Numbered from the stretch's first letter, positions 50,465 through 59,621 are shown. The stretch is DNA of 64,000 nt from Pseudomonas sp. MWU13-2100 (GCF_023242365.1 NZ_JALLIX010000028.1:20118-84117); one strand, 5' to 3'. Translations and numbers: made by a program. The notes: a model not told the origin generated them from the letters alone.

Positions 50465-51426
50465 GGTGTCTCCGGAAAATGTTGGTAGCCCCGGCGTGCC
50501 GGTGTGATGTCGCGGCCGGCGCTGTCCACCAGGACCACGCCCTGCCCGGCCAGCACCTGGCCGATCACCCTTACCGCTGGGTGCGCGACCAGCAACCCGG
50601 ACCACTCGCCGGGCGGCAGGGTAAAGGCCAGCACATAGTCATCACCACCGCTGAGGGCCGCCTCGCGAGCCCCATCCTGACCGAGGAAGGCCAACAACGC
50701 CGAAGACAACGGCAGCGCGTCGCGCTCCACCTGCAATCTGACGGCGGATGCCGCCGCGATATGCCCGCAATCGGCCAACAGCCCGTCGGAGACATCCAGT
50801 GCCGAGCTCGCCTTGTTGCGCAAGAACTGACCCAGGGCCAGTTGCGGCTTGGGCGACCAGTAGTGGTCCAACAGCGGCTCGGCAATCGCCGGCGCCGCAG
50901 TACGCTGCCCCAGCACCAGCGGCAAGGCGCCCGCGGCATTGCCCAGGTCGCCACCGACACACAGCAGGTCGCCGATATGCGCGCCGCTGCGGGTCAGCGC
51001 CTGGCCCGTGGGCACACGACCGAACACCGTCAGCGTCAGGCACAATGGCCCACGGGTGGTGTCACCGCCCACCAGGCGCAAGTCGCAGTGTTGCGCCATC
51101 AGGTTCAAGCCACGGGCAAAGGCCTGCAACCAGTTGGCGTCGTTGTGCGGCAAGGTCAGGGCCAGGGTAAAGGCCAGGGGCGTGGCACCCATGGCGGCCA
51201 GGTCACTGGCAGCAACAGCCAGCGCGCGCTGGCCGAGCAAAAAAGGGTCGCAGGGATTGGCGAAGTGCACACCGGCCACCAGGGTGTCGGTGGAAATCGC
51301 CAATTGCTCCCCGGCGGGGACGCTCAGCAGGGCGCAGTCGTCGCCGATGCCCAGGGCAACGCCCTCGCCGCCCTGCGCACAGGGCGCGGCGGCGAAGAAA
51401 TTGCGGATCAGCTCGAACTCGCCCAT
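50461..51426 (-). CDS. thiL: Thiamine-monophosphate kinase
   Basis: The 321-residue enzyme phosphorylates thiamine monophosphate to the active diphosphate. It shows the PurM-like fold: GEFELIRNFFA, IGDDCALLSVPAG, STDTLVAGVHF, VGGDTTRGPL and LDVSDGLLADCGHI. The length is normal. It starts 18 bases after nusB and overlaps pgpA. Confidence 0.96.
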   Translation of the reverse strand: MGEFELIRNFFAAAPCAQGGEGVALGIGDDCALLSVPAGEQLAISTDTLVAGVHFANPCDPFLLGQRALAVAASDLAAMGATPLAFTLALTLPHNDANWLQAFARGLNLMAQHCDLRLVGGDTTRGPLCLTLTVFGRVPTGQALTRSGAHIGDLLCVGGDLGNAAGALPLVLGQRTAAPAIAEPLLDHYWSPKPQLALGQFLRNKASSALDVSDGLLADCGHIAAASAVRLQVERDALPLSSALLAFLGQDGAREAALSGGDDYVLAFTLPPGEWSGLLVAHPAVRVIGQVLAGQGVVLVDSAGRDITPARRGYQHFPETP

Positions 51427-51444
51427 GCACAGGTCAAGCGCGGA

Positions 51445-51945
51445 TCAGCGCTTGAACGCCTTCACTTCAGCTTCACGCAGACGCGGCGCCAGTTTGTCGA
51501 GCACGCCGTTGACGAACTTGTGACCGTCGGTGGAACCGTAGACCTTGGCCAGTTCGATGCCTTCGTTGATCACCACGCGGTACGGCACGTCGACGCGCTT
51601 GAGCAGTTCCCAGGTGGACAGGCGCAATACCGCCAGTTCAACCGGGTCCAGCTCTTCGATCTCGATGTCCAGGCACGGCTTGAGCACAGTGTCGATTTCG
51701 CTCTTGAACTGCGGCACGCCGTGGAGGATTTCACGGAAGTAGGCGCCGTCGACATCGCTGAAATCGTTGTCGACCCGGAACTGCGCCTCGATCTCGTTCA
51801 GCGACTGCTTGGCCATGTGCCACTGGTACAGGGCCTGGGTCGCGAGCTGACGGGCTTCGCGACGCTTGACGCTTTTGGAGGGCTTGCCGGCGCCTTCAGG
51901 CTTCGGCTCGCGCGGGTTGAAACGATCGCTTTCGTCGCTAATCAC
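51445..51945 (-). CDS. nusB: Transcription antitermination factor NusB
   Basis: The 166-residue protein binds boxA with NusE in rRNA antitermination. It shows RREARQLATQALYQWHMAK, ELDPVELAVLRLSTWELL and VVINEGIELAKVYGS. The GTG start at 51945 overlaps the ribH stop and gives MISDESDRFNP, the usual Pseudomonas N-terminus. A longer upstream frame is an artefact of overlap with ribH. Confidence 0.96.
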   Translation of the reverse strand: MISDESDRFNPREPKPEGAGKPSKSVKRREARQLATQALYQWHMAKQSLNEIEAQFRVDNDFSDVDGAYFREILHGVPQFKSEIDTVLKPCLDIEIEELDPVELAVLRLSTWELLKRVDVPYRVVINEGIELAKVYGSTDGHKFVNGVLDKLAPRLREAEVKAFKR

Positions 51946-52418
51946 ACAGCCTCCAATTGCGCCAGCAAGCTGACCATTTCCAGGGCGGAAAGGGCGGCTT
52001 CGGCGCCTTTGTTGCCGGCTTTGGTGCCGGAACGTTCGATGGCTTGCTCGATGGAGTCGACGGTCAGCACGCCGAAGGCCACCGGCACGCCGAACTCCAT
52101 GGAGACCTGGGCCAGGCCCTTGGTGCATTCGCCGGCCACGTATTCGAAGTGCGGGGTACCGCCACGAATGACCGCGCCAAGGGCGATAATCGCCGAGAAG
52201 TCGCCTTTCTGCGCGACTTTCTGCGCGACCAGCGGGATTTCGAAGGCGCCAGGTGCGCGGATGAGGGTGATGTCGCTTTCGCTGACACCGTGGCGAACCA
52301 GGGCGTCAACAGCGCCGCTCACCAGGCTTTCGACGACGAAGCTGTTGAAGCGGCCGACCACCAGGGCGTAACGGCCTTTGGGGGCGATGAAGGTACCTTC
52401 GATGGTCTTCAGGGTCAT
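51942..52418 (-). CDS. ribH: 6,7-dimethyl-8-ribityllumazine synthase
   Basis: The 158-residue protein makes lumazine from the ribityl-aminouracil and dihydroxybutanone phosphate. Stretches include YALVVGRFNSFVVESL, IRAPGAFEIPLVAQKVA and ALGAVIRGGTPHFEYVA. Its product feeds RibE, encoded two genes upstream. It overlaps nusB by 4 bases. Confidence 0.97.
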   Translation of the reverse strand: MTLKTIEGTFIAPKGRYALVVGRFNSFVVESLVSGAVDALVRHGVSESDITLIRAPGAFEIPLVAQKVAQKGDFSAIIALGAVIRGGTPHFEYVAGECTKGLAQVSMEFGVPVAFGVLTVDSIEQAIERSGTKAGNKGAEAALSALEMVSLLAQLEAV

Positions 52419-52509
52419 TCGACAATTCTCTTAAAGAGCCGGGGCGCGCCTAGTACGCGCCCCTCAGGGATATTTGAACCGCGAATCAAGGGCCGCGAGC
52501 AGCCAGTCT

Positions 52510-53601
52510 TTATTCGGAGGGCACGTATTCTACTACTTCCAGGTCGAAACCGGATATCGCATTGAACTTCATCGGCGCACTCATCAAGCGCATTTTGCGT
52601 ACGCCCAGGTCGCGCAGGATCTGCGAACCGGCACCGACAATGCTGTAGGTGGTCGGTTTTTTCGCCGGCACCTGCTCGGCGGTCTCGCGGATATGCGCCA
52701 GCAGCACGTCGCCGTCCAGCGGGTGCCCCAGCAACAGCACCACGCCGCTGCCGGCCTCGGCCACTGCGGCCATGGCCGCGCGCAGGCTCCAGCGCCCCGG
52801 TTGCTTGACCATCAGCAGGTCGCGCAGCGGGTCCATGTTGTGCACCCGCACCAGGGTCGGTTCTTCGGCGCAGAAGCTGCCCAGGGTCAGGGCCATGTGC
52901 ACGTCGCCTTCCACCGAATCACGATAGGTCACCAGGGTGAAATGCCCCAGTTCGCTGTCCAGCGGCTGCTCGGCAATCCGCTGAACGGTACGCTCGTGGA
53001 TCATCCGGTAGTGGATCAGGTCGGCGATGGTGCCGATCTTGATCTGGTGTTCGGCGGCGAAGGTTTCCAGTTCGGCGCGACGGGACATGGTGCCGTCGTC
53101 GTTCATCACTTCGCAGATCACCCCGCTCGGCTCGAAACCGGCCATGCGCGCCAGGTCGCAGGCCGCTTCGGTGTGGCCGGCGCGGGCCAGGGTACCGCCG
53201 GGTTGGGCCATCAGCGGGAAGATATGACCGGGGCTGACGATGTCTTCGGCCTTGGCGTCCTTGGCCGCCGCCGCTTGCACGGTGCGGGCGCGGTCGGCGG
53301 CGGAAATACCGGTGGTCACCCCTTCGCTGGCCTCGATCGATACGGTGAACTTGGTGCCGAAACCGGAACCGTTGCGCGGCGCCATCAGCGGCAGCTTGAG
53401 CAGTTCGCAGCGCTCGCGGCTCATCGGCATGCAGATCAGGCCACGGGCGTGCTTGGCCATGAAGTTGATGTGTTCGGCCTTGCAGCATTCGGCGGCCATG
53501 ATCAGGTCGCCTTCGTTCTCGCGGTCTTCGTCATCCATGAGGATGACCATCTTGCCCTGGCGAATGTCTTCGACCAGTTCTTCAATCGTATTGAGCGCCA
53601 C
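52510..53601 (-). CDS. ribBA: 3,4-dihydroxy-2-butanone 4-phosphate synthase with degenerate GTP cyclohydrolase II domain
   Basis: This is a 363-residue two-domain protein. The N-terminal RibB domain is intact (MVILMDDEDRENEGDLIMAAE, HARGLICMPM, and HTEAACDLARMAGFEPSG). The C-terminal RibA-like domain (from about residue 205) has RVHNMDPLRDLL where active enzymes carry the Cys zinc site, and no EGRGIGL motif, so it should be inactive as cyclohydrolase. The GTG start at 53601 is chosen over an upstream TTG because AAGGGGGG sits just before it. Confidence 0.94.
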   Translation of the reverse strand: MALNTIEELVEDIRQGKMVILMDDEDRENEGDLIMAAECCKAEHINFMAKHARGLICMPMSRERCELLKLPLMAPRNGSGFGTKFTVSIEASEGVTTGISAADRARTVQAAAAKDAKAEDIVSPGHIFPLMAQPGGTLARAGHTEAACDLARMAGFEPSGVICEVMNDDGTMSRRAELETFAAEHQIKIGTIADLIHYRMIHERTVQRIAEQPLDSELGHFTLVTYRDSVEGDVHMALTLGSFCAEEPTLVRVHNMDPLRDLLMVKQPGRWSLRAAMAAVAEAGSGVVLLLGHPLDGDVLLAHIRETAEQVPAKKPTTYSIVGAGSQILRDLGVRKMRLMSAPMKFNAISGFDLEVVEYVPSE

Positions 53602-53632
53602 GCGGCACCCCCCTTCTTTCAAAATTTGAGTG

Positions 53633-54295
53633 TCAGGATTTGAGGTAGCCGTTGGCGGCCAGGAAACTTTCGGTAATGCCGCCGCTCGACGGCTGCGCGG
53701 CCTTGTCGCCCAGCAGCAGGCGCTCCAGGTAACGGGCCAGCAGGTCGACTTCGAGGTTGACCTGACGACCTGGACGGTAGTCGGCCATGATGGTTTCGGC
53801 CAGGGTGTGCGGGACGATGGTCAGTTCGAACTCCGCGCCGTTCACCGCGTTGACCGTCAGGCTGGTGCCGTCGACGGTGATCGAACCCTTGTGGGCGATG
53901 TACTTGGCCAGCTCTTTCGGTGCGCGGATACGGAACTGGATGGCCCGGGCGTTTTCTTCCCGGGCAACCACTTCGCCGACACCGTCGACATGGCCGCTGA
54001 CCAGGTGCCCGCCGAGACGGGTGGTCGGGGTCAGGGCTTTTTCCAGGTTGACCCGGCTGCCGGCTTTCAACTGGTTGAAGGCGGTGCAGTCCAGGGTTTC
54101 ACGGCTGACGTCGGCCCAGAAGCCGTCGCCCGGCAGTTCGACGGCGGTCAGGCAGACGCCGTTCACCGCGATGCTGTCGCCGAGCTTGACGTCGGCCAGG
54201 TCCAGTTTGCCGGTTTCCACGTAGACGCGGACATCGCCGCCCTTGGGATTGAGGGCACGGATACTGCCGATGGATTCGATAATGCCGGTAAACAT
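53633..54295 (-). CDS. ribE: Riboflavin synthase, alpha subunit type
   Basis: The 220-residue enzyme dismutates two lumazines to riboflavin. Both lumazine-binding repeats are present: MFTGIIESIGSI with GDSIAVNGVCLTAVEL, and HLVSGHVDGVGEV with GSITVDGTSLTVNAV. The ATG at 54295 has GAGGAGG upstream. It lies between ribD and ribBA in the same operon. Confidence 0.97.
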   Translation of the reverse strand: MFTGIIESIGSIRALNPKGGDVRVYVETGKLDLADVKLGDSIAVNGVCLTAVELPGDGFWADVSRETLDCTAFNQLKAGSRVNLEKALTPTTRLGGHLVSGHVDGVGEVVAREENARAIQFRIRAPKELAKYIAHKGSITVDGTSLTVNAVNGAEFELTIVPHTLAETIMADYRPGRQVNLEVDLLARYLERLLLGDKAAQPSSGGITESFLAANGYLKS

Positions 54296-54340
54296 GAAGT
54301 CCTCCTCGAGAACAGGCCCGCGCGTGGCGCAAGCCAAAAA

Positions 54341-55480
54341 TTATACGCCGGGAGCCGGGTCAGGTATTGCGGTGACTCGCCAGTCACTGCCGACTGCGCG
54401 CATTTCGGTGATTTTCAGCCGGGGCGCCTGGTCCATCCGCTCCAGTGGCCAGTCCAACAATGGACGCGCCGTGGAGCCGAGAAACTGACCGGCGACAAAC
54501 AATTGGTATTCGTCCACCAGGCCTTGCCGGGCAAAGGCGCCCGCCAGGCGTGGGCCGGCCTCCACCAGCACCTCGTTGACGCCACGGGCGGCCAGTTCGG
54601 TCAGCAGGCGGCGCAGGTCGACGTGACCTTCGGCACCGGGCACCTCCAGCAATTCATGGCCATGGGCCTGATAACGTTCGGCGGCGCCCGGGATGCAGGT
54701 CACCACCAGCGCCGGGCCTGCCGTGAAGAACGCGGCGTCCAGCGGCACCCGCAGGCGCCCGTCGATCAGCACCCGCAGGGGCGGACGGCGTTCGGCCAGG
54801 GCCGTCAGCTCCGGATCGAGGCCCAGCTCGGCGGGGCGCACGGTCATCCGCGCATTGTCCGCCAGCACGCTGTCGGCACCGGTCAGCACCACGCTGGCCT
54901 GGGCCCGCAGGCGCTGCACGGCGGAACGCGCCTGCGGTCCGGTAATCCACTGGCTTTCGCCGCTGGCCATGGCCGTGCGCCCGTCCAGGCTCATCGCCAG
55001 CTTGACCCGCACAAACGGCACACCGTGCTCCATGCGCTTGAGGAAGCCCTGGTTCAGCGCTCGTGCTTCGCCTTCCAGTACACCGCTGTGCACGGCGATG
55101 CCAGCATCGGCCAGACGTTTGAGGCCGCGCCCGGCGACTTCCGGGTTGGGGTCCTGCATGGCCGCCACCACCCGCGCCACGCCGGCCTTGACCAGGGCGT
55201 CGGCGCACGGTGGCGTACGGCCAAAGTGGCTGCACGGCTCGAGAGTCACGTAGGCCGTGGCGCCACGGGCATTTTCACCCGCCTCGCGCAAGGCATGCAC
55301 CTCGGCATGGGGTTCGCCGGCGCGTACGTGCCAGCCTTCGCCGACCACCACGCCGGCCCGCACGATCACACAACCGACCCGTGGGTTCGGGTGGGTCGAG
55401 TAGCGGCCCTTGCGGGCCAACTCCAGGGCCCGGGCCATGTAGTGGGCGTCGAGGACGGCCTGCTCGGTCGAATGGCTCAT
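54341..55480 (-). CDS. ribD: Riboflavin-specific deaminase/reductase
   Basis: The 379-residue bifunctional enzyme has an N-terminal deaminase with zinc ligands in GEPHAEVHAL and LEPCSHFGRTPPCADAL, and a C-terminal reductase of the DHFR-like fold (VKLAMSLDGRTAMASGES, VLIDGRLRVPLDAAF). Both halves look complete. It overlaps nrdR by 4 bases. Confidence 0.96.
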   Translation of the reverse strand: MSHSTEQAVLDAHYMARALELARKGRYSTHPNPRVGCVIVRAGVVVGEGWHVRAGEPHAEVHALREAGENARGATAYVTLEPCSHFGRTPPCADALVKAGVARVVAAMQDPNPEVAGRGLKRLADAGIAVHSGVLEGEARALNQGFLKRMEHGVPFVRVKLAMSLDGRTAMASGESQWITGPQARSAVQRLRAQASVVLTGADSVLADNARMTVRPAELGLDPELTALAERRPPLRVLIDGRLRVPLDAAFFTAGPALVVTCIPGAAERYQAHGHELLEVPGAEGHVDLRRLLTELAARGVNEVLVEAGPRLAGAFARQGLVDEYQLFVAGQFLGSTARPLLDWPLERMDQAPRLKITEMRAVGSDWRVTAIPDPAPGV

Positions 55481-55941
55481 TCTTTGGCAGGCTCGCGGGC
55501 GAGGCGGTCGATCTCTTCGCGGAACTCGTTGAGGTCCTGGAAGCGACGATAGACCGAAGCGAAACGGATATAGGCGACTTCATCGAGTTTCTGCAACTCG
55601 GCCATCACCAGTTCGCCGACGACCAGCGACTTGACCTCGCGCTCGCCGGTAGCTCGCAACTTGTGCTTGATATGCACCAGCGCGGCCTCCAGGCGTTCGA
55701 CGCTGACCGGGCGTTTTTCCAGCGCGCGCTGCATGCCGGCGCGAAGTTTGTCTTCGTCGAAGGGTTGGCGGCTGCCGTCCTGTTTGATCAGGCGTGGCAG
55801 GACCAGTTCGGCGGTCTCGAAGGTGGTGAAACGTTCACCGCAGGCCAGGCATTCGCGCCGGCGGCGCACCTGTTCGCCCTCGGCGACCAGACGCGAGTCG
55901 ATGACTTTGGTGTCGTTGGCACCGCAGAAGGGACAGTGCAT
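55477..55941 (-). CDS. nrdR: Transcriptional repressor NrdR
   Basis: This is a 154-residue repressor of ribonucleotide reductase genes. Its zinc ribbon has Cys3, Cys6, Cys31 and Cys34 (MHCPFCG, RECLACGERF), followed by an ATP-cone (LPRLIKQDGSRQPFDEDKLRAG). It is the first gene of the nrdR-rib-nusB-thiL-pgpA run. No FMN riboswitch is seen upstream. Confidence 0.97.
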   Translation of the reverse strand: MHCPFCGANDTKVIDSRLVAEGEQVRRRRECLACGERFTTFETAELVLPRLIKQDGSRQPFDEDKLRAGMQRALEKRPVSVERLEAALVHIKHKLRATGEREVKSLVVGELVMAELQKLDEVAYIRFASVYRRFQDLNEFREEIDRLAREPAKE

Positions 55942-56082
55942 GGTGGCAGGCAACAAAAAATGGGAGGGCCATGGTAGCGCATCCCCGTCGCAAGACAAGC
56001 CATAGGGTTTACGGTATACAGTCGCCCGACTACATTTTATACAGATAGACGCAGCATATTTCGCTTGGAGTTGGAGCCGTTC

Positions 56083-56541
56083 ATGTCAGTACGACCGCTT
56101 GTTTTGCTCAGTCTCGCCGGCCTCCTGGCCGCTTGCGGCAGCCCACCGCCCAAACCTGTCCCGGCAGCTCCGGTCCAGCAGCAGACGAGCAAACCGGTCA
56201 ATGCCTATGAGGCACTCGGTCCATTACCGGCCTCTCAGCGTGAATTGAGCGGCACCTTGCAGGGGGTACCCAAGGACGCGGAAGCGGAACTGGCGCTGCT
56301 GGTGATTGACGAACGCGGCCGGCCGCAGCAGTTGCTGGCCAGCAGCAGGATCCGGGGAACCGGCCAGTTGCTGCCGTTCCAGCTGCGCTTCAATCCGCAG
56401 GTGTTTCCGCTCGGTAACCGGGTGGAATTGCGCGGCCGGGCCAGCCAGTCCGGGCAATTGATCCTGCATCTGCCGGCACGGATCATCACCGAGCCGACCA
56501 CCCAGGCCCTGGGCCAGCTGCAATTATTTGCCGCGCCATGA
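56083..56541 (+). CDS. YbaY-family lipoprotein
   Basis: The 152-residue lipoprotein has a signal with the lipobox LLAACG (Cys at residue about 18), a proline/glutamine-rich linker, and a beta-sandwich domain (GTLQGVPKDAEAELALLVID, FNPQVFPLGNRVELRGR) as in YbaY/type III secretion pilotin-like proteins. The ATG at 56083 is chosen because it directly precedes the signal peptide. It overlaps the methyltransferase gene by 4 bases. Confidence 0.85.
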   Translation: MSVRPLVLLSLAGLLAACGSPPPKPVPAAPVQQQTSKPVNAYEALGPLPASQRELSGTLQGVPKDAEAELALLVIDERGRPQQLLASSRIRGTGQLLPFQLRFNPQVFPLGNRVELRGRASQSGQLILHLPARIITEPTTQALGQLQLFAAP

Positions 56542-57224
56542 GTGCACCGGCGCAGCTGCAACGCTCCTTGGGCGAATTGCTCGGCGATGCGCAACTGGTG
56601 GCCTGTGAATTGCCCGGGACGGCGTTGCAGTTGTGGCTGATCGACGCGCACAACATGGATCGCGCCTTTACCCCGGAGGAAACCCGGCGAATCCTGCATG
56701 AGCCGCCCTACTGGAGCTTCTGCTGGGCCAGCGGCCTGGCCATGGCCCGCTATCTGGCGCAAAACCCGCACTGGGTGGCGGGCAAGCGGGTGCTGGATTT
56801 CGGCGCCGGTTCCGGCGTGGCGGCGATTGCCGCGGCCCGCGCCGGGGCGCTGGAAGTGGTGGCCTGCGACCTTGACCCGCTGGCGCTGGCGGCCTGCCGG
56901 GTGAATGCGGCCCTCAACGGGGTGGAGCTGAGCTACAGCGCGGACTTCTTCGCCGAGAACGATCGCTTCGACCTGATCCTGGTGGCGGATGTGCTGTATG
57001 ACCGGGAAAACCTGCCGTTGCTCGATCAGTTTCTCAGCCGGGGGCAGGAGGCCTTGGTGGCGGATTCGCGGGTGAGGGATTTCCGCCATCCACTGTATCG
57101 CCGCCTGGAAATGCTCGAGGCCTTCACCTTGCCAGACCTGGCGGAGCCGGAGGAGTTTCGCCATGTCAGTCTCTACCATGCCCGGCGTCGGCATGCTTTC
57201 GGCCATTCCGTCCAGGCTTTATAG
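56538..57224 (+). CDS. Class I SAM-dependent methyltransferase, ETFB-lysine type
   Basis: The 228-residue protein has motif I VLDFGAGSGVAAIAAARAGA, an acidic second strand VVACDLDPLALAAC, and the post-motif VADVLYDRENLPLLDQFL typical of the METTL20/ETFB-lysine methyltransferase group. PYWSFCWASGLAMARYL precedes motif I. The substrate is likely a protein; electron-transfer flavoprotein is only a family-level guess. Confidence 0.88.
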   Translation: MSAPAQLQRSLGELLGDAQLVACELPGTALQLWLIDAHNMDRAFTPEETRRILHEPPYWSFCWASGLAMARYLAQNPHWVAGKRVLDFGAGSGVAAIAAARAGALEVVACDLDPLALAACRVNAALNGVELSYSADFFAENDRFDLILVADVLYDRENLPLLDQFLSRGQEALVADSRVRDFRHPLYRRLEMLEAFTLPDLAEPEEFRHVSLYHARRRHAFGHSVQAL

Positions 57225-57254
57225 TGGTTCCATTCCCCGCTTTCCGAGATTCCG

Positions 57255-58127
57255 ATGACTCAGCCCGCCCCCTATATCTTCAATGCCACCACCGCTGATT
57301 TCGACCAGTCGGTGATCGAGAACTCGTTCCACAAGCCGGTGCTGGTGGACTTCTGGGCCGAGTGGTGCGCGCCGTGCAAGGCCTTGATGCCGATGCTGCA
57401 ACAGATTGCCGAGAGCTATCAGGGCGAACTGCTGCTGGCCAAGGTCGACTGCGATGCCGAGCAGGATATCGTCGCCCGCTTCGGCATTCGCAGCCTGCCG
57501 ACCGTGGTGCTGTTCAAGGACGGCCAGCCGGTGGACGGTTTCGCCGGTGCCCAGCCGGAATCGGCGGTGCGCAAACTGCTTGAACCTCATGTGCAGATGC
57601 CACCGCCGGCGGCGGCCGATCCTCTTGAGCAGGCCGAGGCGTTGTTCACCGAGGGTCGGATTGGCGATGCCGAAGCCCTGCTCAAGGAACTGCTGGGTGA
57701 AGACAACAGCAACGCCAAGGCACTGATCCTCTATGGCCGTTGCCTGGCCGAGCGCGGCGAGCTGGGTGAAGCCCAGGCGGTACTGGATGCGGTGAAGAGC
57801 GACGAGCACAAGGCCGCACTGGCGGGTGCCAAGGCGCAGCTGACTTTCTTGCGCCAAGCTGCGGACCTGCCGGAGGTCGCCGATTTGAAGGCGCGCCTGG
57901 CGCAAAACCCGCAGGATGACGAAGCGGCCTATCAGCTGGCGGTACAACAACTGTCGCGCCAACAGTATGAAGGTGCGCTGGAGGGTTTGCTCAAGCTGTT
58001 CATCCGTAATCGCGGCTACAGCGAAGGCTTGCCCCACAAGACCTTGCTGCAGGTGTTCGACCTGCTGGGCAACGACCATCCGCTGGTGACCACCTACCGT
58101 CGCCGGTTGTTCGCTGCGTTGTACTGA
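57255..58127 (+). CDS. ybbN: Thioredoxin-TPR chaperedoxin of the YbbN/CnoX type
   Basis: The 290-residue protein has an N-terminal thioredoxin domain with active site WCAPC (Cys38, Cys41). This is followed by TPR-like helices (LEQAEALFTEGRIGDAEALLKELL, AYQLAVQQLSRQQYEGALEGLLKLF). YbbN/CnoX proteins hold unfolded and oxidised proteins for GroEL. In E. coli the site is SxxC, whereas here both cysteines are kept, so redox activity is possible. The REP array follows directly. Confidence 0.93.
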   Translation: MTQPAPYIFNATTADFDQSVIENSFHKPVLVDFWAEWCAPCKALMPMLQQIAESYQGELLLAKVDCDAEQDIVARFGIRSLPTVVLFKDGQPVDGFAGAQPESAVRKLLEPHVQMPPPAAADPLEQAEALFTEGRIGDAEALLKELLGEDNSNAKALILYGRCLAERGELGEAQAVLDAVKSDEHKAALAGAKAQLTFLRQAADLPEVADLKARLAQNPQDDEAAYQLAVQQLSRQQYEGALEGLLKLFIRNRGYSEGLPHKTLLQVFDLLGNDHPLVTTYRRRLFAALY

Positions 58128-58130
58128 CCT

Positions 58131-59150
58131 TGTGGGAGCTGGTTTTATCTGTGAAGAGGCCCGTGAGGCCACCAAAAGCTTCGCGGGCAAGCTCCGCTCC
58201 CACATGGGACATTAGATCGAATACATATTCTCGGCGCGACACGCACATTGTGGGAGCCGGATTCATCCGCGAAGAGACCCGTGAGGCCGCCAGAAGCTTC
58301 GCGGGCAAGCTCCGCTCCCACATGGGACATTAGGTCGAATACATATTCTCAGCGCGACACGCACACTGTGGGAGCCGGATTCATCCGCGAAGAGGCCCGT
58401 GAGGCCGCCAAAAGCTTCGCGGGCAAGCTCCGCTCCCACATGGGACATTAGGTCGAATACATATTCTCGGCGCGACACGCACACTGTGGGAGCCGGATTC
58501 ATCCGCGAAGAGGCCCGTGAGGCCGCCAAAAGCTTCGCGGGCAAGCTCCGCTCCCACATGGGACATTAGGTCGAATACATATTCTCGGCGCGACACGCAC
58601 ACTGTGGGAGCCGGATTCATCCGCGAAGAGGCCCGTGAGGCCGCCAAAAGCTTCGCGGGCAAGCTCCGCTCCCACATGGGACATTAGGTCGAATACATAT
58701 TCTCGGCGCGACACGCACATTGTGGGAGCCGGATTCATCCGCGAAGAGGCCCGTGAGGCCGCCAAAAGCTTCGCGGGCAAGCTCCGCTCCCACATGGGAC
58801 ATTAGGTCGAATACATATTCTCGGCGCGACACGCACACTGTGGGAGCCGGATTCATCCGCGAAGAGGCCCGTGAGGCCGCCAGAAGCTTCGCGGGCAAGC
58901 TCCGCTCCCACATTGGACATTAGATCGAATACATATTCTCGGCGCGACACGCACACTGTGGGAGCCGGATTCATCCGCGAAGAGGCCCGTGAGGCCGCCA
59001 GAAGCTTCGCGGGCAAGCTCCGCTCCCACATGGGACATTAGGTCGAATACATATTCTCGGCGCGACACGCACACTGTGGGAGCCGGATTCATCCGCGAAG
59101 AGACCCGTGAGGCCGCCAGAAGCTTCGCGGGCAAGCTCCGCTCCCACATC
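58131..59150. repeat. Nine-copy 118-bp tandem array of REP units
   Basis: Units start at 58131, 58249, 58367, 58485, 58603, 58721, 58839, 58957 and 59075, exactly 118 bases apart. Each has a 79-base REP hairpin (TGTGGGAGC at the left, GCTCCCACA at the right) and a 39-base spacer with ACATTAGGTCGAATACATAT. Copies are nearly identical; the first is the most diverged, and the last lacks the spacer. The array contains no gene, although 98-residue frames run through each copy by periodicity. Confidence 0.95.
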
Positions 59151-59167
59151 CAAAGAATGTTCCGCCT

Positions 59168-59518
59168 TCAGGACTCGATCCAGCTGTAAAGCGGCGAATC
59201 CGTCCCGCTCAGCACCTTGATCTCACTGCAATGGCGCAAGCGCACCAACAAGCGCTTGGCCGCCACCGTGCTCCCCGCCAGCCCCTCCAACTGTGCCAGC
59301 AACTGCGGCCCGTCGATCTGCCCAGCCTGGCGCACCAGGTCCCTGGCCGTCCGCCACAAGGCATCGCCCTCGCTCACCGGCCTTGCCACCACCGCAGCCG
59401 CCGCCTCTGCCGGCACGCTCACCCGCAACTGCGCCCCCAGGCGCGCCCACTCGCTCTCATCCAACTCCACCGTCAAATCCACCGGCCATTGGCCGATAGT
59501 GCCTCGAATTCGCACCAT
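59168..59518 (-). CDS. Conserved Pseudomonas hypothetical protein
   Basis: The 116-residue soluble protein begins VRIRGTIGQWPVDLTVELDESEWARLGAQL and ends CSEIKVLSGTDSPLYSWIES. No domain is recognised. Its ATG at 59518 has GAGGAGGGC upstream. It is divergent from the zinc-type operon, so the palindrome at 59600 lies in their shared upstream region. Confidence 0.72.
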   Translation of the reverse strand: MVRIRGTIGQWPVDLTVELDESEWARLGAQLRVSVPAEAAAAVVARPVSEGDALWRTARDLVRQAGQIDGPQLLAQLEGLAGSTVAAKRLLVRLRHCSEIKVLSGTDSPLYSWIES

Positions 59519-59599
59519 GATGCCCTCCTCGCGATTGCAGGGGCCCATGCTCCCACGCGTCACTCGACACGCCAAGTCAGTAGCCGAACAAGGTATAAA

Positions 59600-59621
59600 T
59601 TGTTATAAGATTACATAACAA
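59600..59621. promoter_or_regulatory. Zur-box-like palindrome
   Basis: TTGTTAT and ATAACAA arms with an 8-base centre lie 33-54 bases upstream of the DUF2796 gene. The arms match the TGTTAT/ATAACA halves of known Zur operators, but the centre is longer than in the classic site. An operon of the same content in P. aeruginosa (PA4063-PA4066) is zinc-regulated. Confidence 0.5.

Noticed and set aside
55942..56082. FMN riboswitch for the riboflavin genes
   Set aside because: The conserved FMN-aptamer blocks are not seen here or in the short gaps between the rib genes.
58263..59149. Eight overlapping 98-residue frames in the REP array
   Set aside because: They recur with the repeat period, share arginine/serine-rich compositions and have no ribosome binding sites; they are by-products of the repeats.
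58131..59150. CRISPR-like periodic array
   Set aside because: The period is 118 bases, the repeat is a REP hairpin of 79 bases, and the so-called spacers are identical to each other. No cas genes are present.
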